Positions 1-5,960 are shown, counted from the stretch's first letter. The stretch is 6,114 bases of DNA from UMGS75 sp963648435 (GCA_963648435.1 CAVJDT010000064.1:1-6114), one strand, 5' to 3'. The notes: a model not told the origin generated them from the sequence alone. Translations and numbers: made by a program.

Positions 1-25
1 ATAAAATAAAGATTAATTTTTTCAT
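1..25 (-). CDS. Start of a probable secreted or membrane protein (5' end only)
   Basis: Only the first eight codons are inside the window, reading MKKLIFIL. An ATG at 25-23 is preceded by a strong Shine-Dalgarno AAGGAGG (35-41, minus strand) with a 9-base spacer, which makes a real start very likely. Two lysines followed by a hydrophobic run look like the beginning of a signal peptide, lipoprotein leader or membrane segment; this is inference from eight residues. The gene lies 42 bases downstream of the 602-aa membrane protein, in the same direction, with a terminator-like hairpin between them, so it may be a lower-expressed last member of the sigma-factor cluster. The product cannot be identified. 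Confidence 0.7.
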
Positions 26-50
26 GTCTTATTTCCTCCTTAAATTTTAT

Positions 51-80
51 AAAAAGCAGTCTAATTACTAGGCTGCTCTT
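51..80 (-). terminator. Stem-loop with U-tract overlapping the stop of the 602-aa gene
   Basis: On the minus strand AAGAGCAG pairs with CTGCTTTT (8 bp). After one C/A mismatch there are four inner pairs (one G-T) and a 3-base loop. The 3' arm runs into TTTTT. The upstream arm lies in the last codons of the 602-aa gene and its TAG stop is within the inner stem. The shape fits a modest intrinsic terminator. Because a well-placed ribosome site follows within about 20 bases, it may instead act as a partial terminator or attenuator that lowers expression of the next gene. Confidence 0.55.
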
Positions 81-1876
81 GTATTATCGATAGTTAATAT
101 GTTTTCAATTTGTTTTGTACCACTTCCATCATTTAAATCATATTCACAAATACAAACCAATTTATATTTATCTAGTGATAAGTTACTAAATGTATAATTG
201 TCTCCATCTGTTTTGACATCATCTAAATCTAGTTCTACACTTTCAACTAATGTATCGTTACAATATAATTGAAGTTTTACCACAGTTGCAACTGAATCAG
301 AATCAGTAATTTTAACAGTTGCAATTATTTTGTTAGCTACTAAAAATGCTTTTGGAGTCTGTATACTTGGTACTTCAAGTTCTTCAGTTGTAACATTTTC
401 CATAATACTATCTTCATGAATACCCTCTCCATCATTTAAGTCATAAATGTAATTAAATTTTATGGTGTAATTAGTATTAGTATAAAGATTAGCAAACTTT
501 AATGTTGATAAATTGGTTAAAGTGTTAACAACTTGATCTTGAGATATTAACTCTATTGATTTAATAGATATCTTAGCATCATCTTGATTTGTTATTTCAT
601 AGTTAAATACAATACTATTTGATGAAGCGTTTATATCTATAATCTGTACAGTTGGTACACTCTTAGGTTTTGTGACAATATCATATGACATCGTTTTTTT
701 GATAGTTTTATTATCATTTGTTTTAAACTCATAAGTTAAAATTAAATGATATGAAGTATTTGATAATAAATTATCAAAGGTAACTTGTTCGCCTAAATTA
801 TCAATTTTTTTAACATATTCATTATTTTGATATAACTCAGCCATTAATATTTTACCATTAAATTTTTCTTTTTTCAATAATTTAATACTAAAACTAGTCG
901 TATCTAAGGTTTCTTCACCAAAATTATAACCTGATGCTATTTCAAATTCACCACTACACATGATATTTGCCACAAGGCCTTCACCATCGAGTAGGTCATA
1001 AATTCCGATGACAAACCATGAATAAGTCGTTGAATAGTTAAGTTCATCAAATGAAACGTTATTGATTCCTAGGGTTAGTGTTTTGTAAGTTACTAATTCA
1101 TCACCATCAACTAAATATATATATAGTCCATCATTTGTAATGATTTTATCTTTATCTACTATTTCTAAGCTTAAGTTATAACTATTATTAATTACTTCAT
1201 CACTAAGCTTAGTTGTTGAAGGAACGTTTTGATAAGTTACACCTATTTTTACGGTTCTATTACCATCAAAACGAGCACTTTTAATTTTTTCACCATCTAC
1301 ATATTTAATTTCATCAATTGTTATTTCTTCAATTCCTGATTCATCTCTAGTTTGATATTTAACAAGAATTTGAGTTGAATTAGAACCAGTTTCAAATTGA
1401 TATGATTGATATTTATTACCATTTAAGGTAAATGATAATATTTCATACATTTTAGGATTTAAAATGTTAATTGTAATAATAATATCTGTATTAGGATTCT
1501 CATAGCAAGAAATTCCTTCTAACTTAGTAACTCCTATACCATCTATTATCTCTTTTTCTATTTCTCCGGATAATCTTTTTCCTGATAAATTTTTTGTACT
1601 TTCAATTTTAGTTGCGAACATACCTTGATATGTTGGAATGTTTTTGTTGTTTAATGTTGTCGTAACAATCGTTATTGATACAATTAGACATACAATAATA
1701 AATGCACAAGAATATGCAAGGGGTTTAATTTTCTTAAACCATGGAGTTTTGTTTGCTTGTTTTGATAAAGCATCATTTAGTCCTATCTTTTGTTTTATTT
1801 CATTCTTGGTACTATCAGTTATTTTCGATAAATCTTGGAGAAATTCTTTTTTAAAATTATTAAATTTTTTATTCAT
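68..1876 (-). CDS. Single-pass membrane protein, candidate anti-sigma factor with Fn3-like ectodomain
   Basis: This 602-aa protein has about 50 mostly polar, lysine-rich residues, then one hydrophobic segment at about 52-75 (containing AFIIVCLIVSITIV), then about 525 residues predicted to be outside. The positive flank before the segment (WFKKIK, 46-51) predicts a cytoplasmic N-terminus. The ATG overlaps the end of the sigma-factor gene by 8 bp (ATGAATAA), and its GGAGG site (1886-1890) lies in the sigma coding sequence, so translation is probably coupled. Cotranscription directly after an ECF sigma gene, with this topology, is typical of membrane anti-sigma factors; that role is inference. 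No zinc-binding HxxxCxxC motif is present in the cytoplasmic part. The ectodomain has a first beta-rich part (about 85-215) and four Fn3-like repeats (about 219-597). There is no LPxTG-like anchor at the C-terminus. It could alternatively be an adhesin-like surface protein of unrelated function. Confidence 0.8.
   Translation of the reverse strand: MNKKFNNFKKEFLQDLSKITDSTKNEIKQKIGLNDALSKQANKTPWFKKIKPLAYSCAFIIVCLIVSITIVTTTLNNKNIPTYQGMFATKIESTKNLSGKRLSGEIEKEIIDGIGVTKLEGISCYENPNTDIIITINILNPKMYEILSFTLNGNKYQSYQFETGSNSTQILVKYQTRDESGIEEITIDEIKYVDGEKIKSARFDGNRTVKIGVTYQNVPSTTKLSDEVINNSYNLSLEIVDKDKIITNDGLYIYLVDGDELVTYKTLTLGINNVSFDELNYSTTYSWFVIGIYDLLDGEGLVANIMCSGEFEIASGYNFGEETLDTTSFSIKLLKKEKFNGKILMAELYQNNEYVKKIDNLGEQVTFDNLLSNTSYHLILTYEFKTNDNKTIKKTMSYDIVTKPKSVPTVQIIDINASSNSIVFNYEITNQDDAKISIKSIELISQDQVVNTLTNLSTLKFANLYTNTNYTIKFNYIYDLNDGEGIHEDSIMENVTTEELEVPSIQTPKAFLVANKIIATVKITDSDSVATVVKLQLYCNDTLVESVELDLDDVKTDGDNYTFSNLSLDKYKLVCICEYDLNDGSGTKQIENILTIDNTRAA
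86..1222 (-). repeat. Four diverged Fn3/Ig-like protein repeats in the ectodomain
   Basis: Within the 602-aa protein, residues of about 219-314, 315-407, 408-502 and 503-597 form four units of about 90-100 residues. Each carries an F-x-x-L-x(3-4)-Y pattern (FDELNYSTTY, FDNLLSNTSY, FANLYTNTNY, FSNLSLDKY), which resembles the conserved L-x-x-x-T-x-Y core of fibronectin type III domains. In units 1, 3 and 4 this is followed by YDLLDGEG (293-300), YDLNDGEG (478-485) and YDLNDGSG (579-586). Unit 2 has the degenerate YEFKTNDNK (382-390). The spacing between these motifs is 89, 96 and 101 residues. The repeats are seen directly; the Fn3 fold is inferred from the pattern. Confidence 0.65.
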
Positions 1877-2390
1877 TTTGTATTTCCTCCATAATCGTTT
1901 TTAAGTATTTTAATGACGCTTTATATGTTTGACTTATATATTTGGGGGATTTTTCCATTATTTTAGCAATTTCTTTAAACTTATATCCAAACACAACATG
2001 ATAAACGATGATGTCTTTTTCTTCTGGTAAAAAGTTTTCTTGTAGTATCTCATCATATTTACCAAGTCCTACACTAGCATTGTCAGTAATTTCATAAATC
2101 ATTTCATTATCTTTGACAATACGTCTTTCTTTTACCATATCACGTGTTACATAATTTCTAGCTAAGTTTTTCGCAATTGTTAAAATCCAGTATTTAAAAT
2201 TGCCACCTGCATATTGGTCAATTTTATTATAAACTGTTAGAAAAGTATCTTGTAATAGTCTACTTGATGCGTCATTATTTTTAACGATTTGGTATATAAC
2301 ATAGTAAACAAGGTTTTTATACTCAGCGTATAATGTTTCAAATGCTTCTTCATCTCTTTGTTTTATTAGGGCTATAATATTTTTATCCAT
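1869..2390 (-). CDS. ECF-type RNA polymerase sigma factor
   Basis: The 173-aa product matches the two-domain layout of extracytoplasmic-function sigma factors. A sigma-2 region lies at about residues 8-82, with the core-binding and -10-recognition part around LLQDTFLTVYNKIDQY (45-60) and FKYWILTIAKNLARNY (65-80). After a linker, a sigma-4 helix-turn-helix follows at about 117-166 (LPEEKDIIVYHVVFGYKF, then EIAKIMEKSPKYISQTYKAS). It would direct core polymerase to a small regulon. An upstream in-frame ATG at 2450 would add 20 residues but runs through the -10 box TATAAT. The ATG at 2390 is chosen because it has a strong AAAAGGAGAAAATT ribosome site. The gene sits 91 bases after the winged-helix gene and overlaps the membrane-protein gene by 8 bp. 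The regulon cannot be told from the sequence, and no exact ECF group is assigned. Confidence 0.88.
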   Translation of the reverse strand: MDKNIIALIKQRDEEAFETLYAEYKNLVYYVIYQIVKNNDASSRLLQDTFLTVYNKIDQYAGGNFKYWILTIAKNLARNYVTRDMVKERRIVKDNEMIYEITDNASVGLGKYDEILQENFLPEEKDIIVYHVVFGYKFKEIAKIMEKSPKYISQTYKASLKYLKTIMEEIQNE

Positions 2391-2435
2391 AATTTTCTCC
2401 TTTTGATACAAATACCATATCTTGTCTATACCCAT

Positions 2436-2464
2436 ATTATACCAAACCATTAGGACATTTTTTG
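2436..2464 (-). promoter_or_regulatory. Promoter of the sigma-factor gene
   Basis: A perfect TATAAT lies at 2436-2441 with an upstream TG (TGGTATAAT), an extended -10. Seventeen bases upstream the -35 position is CAAAAA (2459-2464), which does not match consensus and falls inside the inverted repeat at 2452-2468. Predicted transcription starts near 2429, giving a leader of about 38 nt before the ATG at 2390. The weak -35 covered by a palindrome suggests a promoter governed by a DNA-binding protein. Confidence 0.65.
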
Positions 2465-2468
2465 TCCT
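2452..2468. promoter_or_regulatory. Perfect inverted repeat, candidate operator 1
   Basis: AGGACA-TTTTT-TGTCCT is a perfect 6-bp inverted repeat with a 5-base centre, covering the -35 position of the sigma-factor promoter. It shares GGAC-N7-GTC, including six central T's, with the site at 2813-2829. Read on the plus strand it is also followed by TTTTATTTTTT and resembles a terminator, but no plus-strand gene leads into it. Confidence 0.55.
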
Positions 2469-2481
2469 TTTTATTTTTTAA

Positions 2482-2709
2482 TTACGCAGTTTCATAAGAA
2501 ACTAATTTATATGCTTGTTCTGACCTCACATAAACTATTTCTTTCCCCTTGTAAAAGTTATAAAGATATGAACGTATCTCATTAATATAGCGCATAAATG
2601 TTTTGTCTTCAAGACCAAACTTATTTTTCATCTCCATAATATTTATAATTTTTTTATCCATTAATTGTTCATATATATATAAGCATATTTGAGTCTTAAC
2701 TAATTTCAT
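2482..2709 (-). CDS. Small stand-alone winged-helix DNA-binding protein
   Basis: The 75-aa product is almost entirely one winged helix-turn-helix domain. Helical segments run over KTQICLYIYEQLMDKK (5-20) and INIMEMKNKFGLEDKTFMRY (22-41; helix-turn-recognition helix). Then comes IRSYLYNFYKGKEIVYVR and a short beta wing ending YKLVSYE. This resembles the N-terminal wHTH of DeoR- or WYL-type regulators but lacks any effector domain. The ATG has an AGGTG ribosome site 7 bases upstream. It precedes the ECF sigma gene in the same direction. GGAC-N7-GTC palindromes lie over its own predicted promoter and over the sigma promoter, so an autoregulated repressor or activator of this cluster is a reasonable inference. 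The specific family is not recognised with certainty; a phage-like or truncated regulator is possible. Confidence 0.75.
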   Translation of the reverse strand: MKLVKTQICLYIYEQLMDKKIINIMEMKNKFGLEDKTFMRYINEIRSYLYNFYKGKEIVYVRSEQAYKLVSYETA

Positions 2710-2812
2710 ATCATTTCACCTCATAATATAAGACACAAATTTTTTCATTATAAGCTTAAACAATAAACAAATTATTATGCAAATATTTAGATATCAAATC
2801 TATAATTATTAA

Positions 2813-2829
2813 GGGACTTTTTTTGTCTT
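2813..2829. promoter_or_regulatory. Imperfect inverted repeat, candidate operator 2
   Basis: GGGAC-TTTTTTT-GTCTT shares 14 of 17 positions and the exact GGAC-N7-GTC spacing with the perfect palindrome at 2452-2468. It abuts the downstream edge of a TATAAT box at 2830-2835, so it would cover the predicted transcription start of the winged-helix gene. That is a classical position for a repressor operator. Confidence 0.5.
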
Positions 2830-2838
2830 ATTATATCA
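2830..2838 (-). promoter_or_regulatory. Extended -10 promoter for the winged-helix gene
   Basis: On the minus strand TGATATAAT gives a perfect -10 with the extended TG motif. No convincing -35 is found 16-18 bases upstream. The predicted start near 2823 would give a leader of about 114 nt. A second TATAAT at 2747-2752 lies closer to the gene but has neither TG nor -35, so it is the weaker candidate. The 194-bp gap between eno and this gene otherwise holds only the eno terminator and candidate operator 2. Confidence 0.5.
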
Positions 2839-2860
2839 TAAATAAAATTTTAATGCACGA

Positions 2861-2895
2861 AAAAAACATAAAAAAGGTGCACATAATTATGCACC
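2861..2895 (-). terminator. Intrinsic terminator after eno
   Basis: Eight bases past the enolase stop, GGTGCA pairs with TGCACC, with two more inner pairs (T-G, A-T) and a 4-base loop. The stem is followed directly by TTTTTT and, after ATG, another T-run. This is a clear Rho-independent terminator that separates the glycolytic genes from the sigma-factor cluster. Confidence 0.88.
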
Positions 2896-2903
2896 AAAAT
2901 TTA

Positions 2904-4196
2904 TTATTTCTTTAAATTATAGAAAGATTTAATTCCTTCATAGGTTGCGGCTTCGCCAAGTTCATCTTCAATTCTTAATAATTGATTGTACTTAGCGATA
3001 CGGTCAGTACGTGATGCTGAACCTGTTTTGATTTGACCAGCATTTAATGCTACTGCGATATCAGCAATTGTAGTATCTTCAGATTCACCACTACGATGTG
3101 ATACAACGGCAGTATAACCAGCACGTTTAGCCATTTCGATTGCGGCGAAAGTTTCACTTAAAGTACCAATTTGGTTAACTTTAATTAAAATTGCATTAGC
3201 AACGCCTAGAGAGATACCTTTTGCAAGACGTTCAGTATTAGTTACGAATAGGTCATCACCAACTAATTGAACTTTCTTGCCAAGTCTCTTAGTTAATACT
3301 TTCCAGCCGTCCCAGTCATTTTCATCTAGACCATCTTCAATTGAGATGATAGGATATTTTGCGACTAAGTCTTCATAGAATTCAACCATTTCTTCAGCAG
3401 TTAATGATTTTCCTTCGCTCTTTAGATCATATTTATTAGTTTCTGGGTTGTAGAATTCACTTGATGCAACGTCCATTGCTAAATATACATCTTTACCAGG
3501 AACATAACCAGCATTTTTAATAGCTTCAATAACACATGCTAAAGCTTCTTCATTTGAAGAAAGGATAGGAGCATATCCACCTTCATCGCCTACTGCAGTA
3601 TTGCAGCCTTTAGCTTTAAGAACTTTCTTTAAGTTATGGAATACTTCAGCACCCATTCTTAATGCTTCTCTAAAAGTAGGAGCACCAACAGGCATAACCA
3701 TAATTTCTTGAATATCAATGCACCAATCAGCATGAGCACCACCATTTAAGATGTTCATCATTGGTGTTGGTAATTGATGAGCACTAAATCCACCAAAATA
3801 ATTGTATAGAGGAATTCCATAATAATCAGCAGCAGCTTTTGCACATGCCATAGATACAGCAAGAATAGCATTAGCACCTAATTTACCTTTATTAGGAGTA
3901 CCATCTAATTCAATTAATTTTTTATCAATTAATAATTGTTGAGTTACATCATAGCCAACGATTTCTGGGTAAATGATTTCATTAACATTTTCAACTGCTT
4001 TTAAAACACCTTTACCAAGATAACGATTTTTGTCACCATCACGTAATTCAACAGCTTCATGTTCACCAGTAGATGCACCACTTGGAACGATTGCACGGCC
4101 AAAAGCACCGCTTTCAGTTACAACTTCTACTTCAACAGTAGGATTACCTCTTGAGTCTAAGACTTCACGAGCATACACTTCAGTAATATAAGGCAT
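2904..4196 (-). CDS. eno: Enolase (phosphopyruvate hydratase)
   Basis: Enolase converts 2-phosphoglycerate to phosphoenolpyruvate in glycolysis, reversibly, in the cytoplasm, with magnesium. The 430-aa length equals that of typical Firmicutes enolases. The N-terminal lid loop SGAST (39-43), H155 and E164 are present, as are the proton donor E205 in GDEGG, metal ligands D242, E287 and D314, base K339 in ILIKVNQIGTL, and the SHRSGESEDTTIADIAVA signature (366-383). The start is supported by AAAAAGGAG eight bases upstream of ATG. The segment NGGAHADWCIDIQ (151-163) has W158 and C159 where most bacterial enolases have asparagine or another small residue after HAD. It lies 87 bases behind gpmI but has its own promoter, and a strong terminator follows. 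Identification is secure. Confidence 0.99.
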   Translation of the reverse strand: MPYITEVYAREVLDSRGNPTVEVEVVTESGAFGRAIVPSGASTGEHEAVELRDGDKNRYLGKGVLKAVENVNEIIYPEIVGYDVTQQLLIDKKLIELDGTPNKGKLGANAILAVSMACAKAAADYYGIPLYNYFGGFSAHQLPTPMMNILNGGAHADWCIDIQEIMVMPVGAPTFREALRMGAEVFHNLKKVLKAKGCNTAVGDEGGYAPILSSNEEALACVIEAIKNAGYVPGKDVYLAMDVASSEFYNPETNKYDLKSEGKSLTAEEMVEFYEDLVAKYPIISIEDGLDENDWDGWKVLTKRLGKKVQLVGDDLFVTNTERLAKGISLGVANAILIKVNQIGTLSETFAAIEMAKRAGYTAVVSHRSGESEDTTIADIAVALNAGQIKTGSASRTDRIAKYNQLLRIEDELGEAATYEGIKSFYNLKK

Positions 4197-4215
4197 AATT
4201 TATTTCTCCTTTTTA

Positions 4216-4228
4216 AGTGCTGTGCACT
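4216..4228 (-). promoter_or_regulatory. Small hairpin in the eno leader
   Basis: AGTGC-TGT-GCACT on the plus strand is a perfect 5-bp stem with a 3-base loop. In the eno transcript it would lie about 10-22 nt after the predicted start and end 6 bases before the AAAAAGGAG ribosome site. No U-run follows on the minus strand, so it is not an eno attenuator. It could be an mRNA-stabilising 5' stem or a small operator. Confidence 0.35.
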
Positions 4229-4243
4229 ATTTTATCAATATAT

Positions 4244-4271
4244 ATTATATCACATTATCCATTTTTTTCAA
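4244..4271 (-). promoter_or_regulatory. Promoter of eno
   Basis: A perfect extended -10 (TGATATAAT; box at 4244-4249) is preceded, after 16 bases, by TTGAAA (4266-4271), five of six matches to the -35 consensus. Transcription is predicted to start near 4237, giving a leader of about 40 nt. The -35 overlaps a small inverted repeat (TTCAAA-ATG-TTTGAA on the plus strand). With no terminator after gpmI, eno is probably transcribed both from here and by read-through. Confidence 0.8.
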
Positions 4272-4283
4272 AATGTTTGAATA

Positions 4284-5804
4284 TTATTTTTTATATCCTT
4301 TAATCATACTATGACCAGTCATTTCTACTGGTTGTGGTTCATTTAGTAATTCTAACATTGTTGGTGTTATATCACCTAAGTTACCTGTTTCACGTAAAAT
4401 AACATCAGTTCTTGTGATTAAAAATGGAACGGGATTTGTTGTATGAGCAGAGAATGGTTGATTATTTTCATCAAATACCTCATCAGCATTTCCATGATCA
4501 GCAGTAATAATTAATGTACCACCAACTTTTTCAACCGCATCATAAACTTTACCAACGCATTCATCAACTGTTTCTACAGCTTTAACAGTTGCATCAAACA
4601 CAGCAGTATGACCAACCATATCACAGTTAGCATAATTTAAAATAATTGTATCAAATTTTTTACTTTCAATAGCTTTTAAAACATAGTCTGTAACTTCATA
4701 TGCACTCATTTCTGGCTTTAAGTCAAAGGTAGCAACTTTAGGTGAAGGTATTAATATACGAGTTTCACCTTTAAGTTCTTTATCAACTCCACCATCAAAG
4801 AAATAAGTTACATGTGCATATTTTTCTGTTTCAGCAATTCTTAGTTGGGTAAGACCACGTTCGCTAATTACATCACCATACATATTGTCTAGTTTTTGAA
4901 CGCCAAAATTTACTAAACCTTTGACATTTTCACTATAAAGCATCATTGAAACAAAGCAAATATTTTTGAATTCTTCATATCTAGTAAGTGCTGTTGCTTT
5001 TGGATTTGTTATCGCGGTACTAATTTGAATGGCTCTATCTGGTCTAAAGTTTGCAAAAATAACACTATCATTTTCTTTAATATTAGAACCTTTAGTTACG
5101 ATATAAGGTTTAACAAACTCATCAGTTATATCTTCAGCATATGATTCATCAATACCTTCTAATAATCCTTTAATAGGTGCATCGCCATAAACTAAAGCAT
5201 TGTAAGCAAGTTGTGTACGATCATAGTTTTTATCACGGTCCATTGCATAATATCTACCCGTAACTACACCAATTTTTACGCCTTCATGGCATGCATCTTG
5301 TAACATTGTTAAATACTCTTTTGCGGATTTAGGTGGAACATCTCTTCCATCTAAGAAGGCATGAACATATACTTGTTCAACTCCAGCATCACGAGCCGCA
5401 TTCATCAAATATATAATATGTTTGATATGAGAATGAACACCACCATCTGACATTAACCCCATTACATGTAATGCACTATGATTCTTTTTAGCGTGTTCTA
5501 TGGCTTCATGTATTGCGGGCATTTTATCTAATGTCTTATCTCTAACCGCAATATTTACTCTTGTTAATGATTGGAAAACAACACGGCCTGCCCCAATATT
5601 CATGTGACCAACTTCACTATTTCCCATTTGACCTTCAGGAAGTCCTACTGCTTCACCCGATGCTTGAATTAATGTATGAGGATATTTCGCAAATATTCTA
5701 TCAAGATTTGGCTTTTTCGCCGCAGCAATAGCATTTCCATATGTATTTTCTCTAATACCAAAACCATCCATAATTACTAACATTACTAAATTTTTTTTAC
5801 TCAT
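4284..5804 (-). CDS. gpmI: 2,3-bisphosphoglycerate-independent phosphoglycerate mutase
   Basis: This enzyme interconverts 3- and 2-phosphoglycerate in the cytoplasm through a phosphoserine intermediate, using two metal ions (usually manganese). The 506-aa length is normal for the family. It has the alkaline-phosphatase-like metal sites: D13 in MDGFG, catalytic S63 in GQMGNSEVGH, D395 and H399 in NCDMVGH, D436 and H437 in TADHGNADE, and H454 in SAHTT. The inserted phosphotransferase domain carries HAFLDGRDVPP, and NFRPDR supplies substrate-binding arginines. The ATG at 5804 follows GGGGGAAAAAC, a purine-rich ribosome site; the family N-terminus starts right there, so no other start is likely. 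Enolase, the next step of the pathway, follows in the same direction. No truncation or missing key residue was seen. Confidence 0.99.
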   Translation of the reverse strand: MSKKNLVMLVIMDGFGIRENTYGNAIAAAKKPNLDRIFAKYPHTLIQASGEAVGLPEGQMGNSEVGHMNIGAGRVVFQSLTRVNIAVRDKTLDKMPAIHEAIEHAKKNHSALHVMGLMSDGGVHSHIKHIIYLMNAARDAGVEQVYVHAFLDGRDVPPKSAKEYLTMLQDACHEGVKIGVVTGRYYAMDRDKNYDRTQLAYNALVYGDAPIKGLLEGIDESYAEDITDEFVKPYIVTKGSNIKENDSVIFANFRPDRAIQISTAITNPKATALTRYEEFKNICFVSMMLYSENVKGLVNFGVQKLDNMYGDVISERGLTQLRIAETEKYAHVTYFFDGGVDKELKGETRILIPSPKVATFDLKPEMSAYEVTDYVLKAIESKKFDTIILNYANCDMVGHTAVFDATVKAVETVDECVGKVYDAVEKVGGTLIITADHGNADEVFDENNQPFSAHTTNPVPFLITRTDVILRETGNLGDITPTMLELLNEPQPVEMTGHSMIKGYKK

Positions 5805-5828
5805 TGTTTTTCCCCCAATCTTTGGTAT

Positions 5829-5852
5829 GGTATAAACCTATATTATTATACC
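5829..5852. promoter_or_regulatory. Inverted repeats across the gpmI -10 and transcription start
   Basis: GGTATAA (5829-5835) and TTATACC (5846-5852) form a 7-bp inverted repeat with a 10-base centre. An overlapping pair, TTGGTAT (5822-5828) and ATACCAA (5848-5854), is also complementary. Both include or touch the -10 box, so they could be a regulator site on DNA. The -10 itself is partly responsible for the match, which lowers confidence. Confidence 0.3.
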
Positions 5853-5873
5853 AATTTTTTTATTTTTCTTCAA
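5845..5873 (-). promoter_or_regulatory. Promoter of gpmI
   Basis: A perfect extended -10 (TGGTATAAT; box at 5845-5850) lies 17 bases from TTGAAG (5868-5873), which matches four of six -35 positions. The predicted start near 5838 gives a leader of about 34 nt. This is the clearest housekeeping promoter in the window. Confidence 0.82.
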
Positions 5874-5893
5874 CTATTTGAATATATATTTTT

Positions 5894-5916
5894 AAGACAG
5901 AATTTTCAAAAGACAG
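5894..5916. repeat. Direct repeat AAGACAG upstream of the gpmI promoter
   Basis: AAGACAG occurs at 5894-5900 and 5910-5916, a period of 16 bases, about 20-45 bases upstream of the gpmI -35. Tandem half-sites spaced by roughly 1.5 helix turns can bind an activator, but two 7-base copies in AT-rich DNA may be chance. Confidence 0.3.
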
Positions 5917-5960
5917 CACTTTAAATTTATATATCAATTAAATTACCATTAAATCAGTTT

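Noticed and set aside
1638..1904. Plus-strand open frame of 88 codons
   Set aside because: It lies antisense to the membrane-protein and sigma genes, has no ribosome site, and its hydrophobic content mirrors the transmembrane segment and AT-rich codons of the true gene.
2391..2450. 20-residue N-terminal extension of the sigma factor from an ATG at 2450
   Set aside because: The extension reads through the -10 box, lacks a ribosome site, and the ATG at 2390 has a strong AAAAGGAG with a sigma-2 domain starting right after it.
2452..2479. Plus-strand intrinsic terminator (AGGACA stem, U-rich tail)
   Set aside because: No plus-strand gene runs into it, the stem is only 6 bp, and a near copy with the same spacing lies at another promoter, so an operator explains it better.
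2730..2746. Third copy of the GGAC-N7-GTC operator near AGACACAAATTTTTT
   Set aside because: Only one half (GACAC plus a T-run) resembles the site and the second arm is missing, so it is not counted.
4261..4283. Hairpin TTCAAA-CAT-TTTGAA as a gpmI terminator
   Set aside because: On the minus strand it is followed by A's and not T's, and it is weak and AT-only apart from one G-C pair per arm; it overlaps the eno -35 instead.
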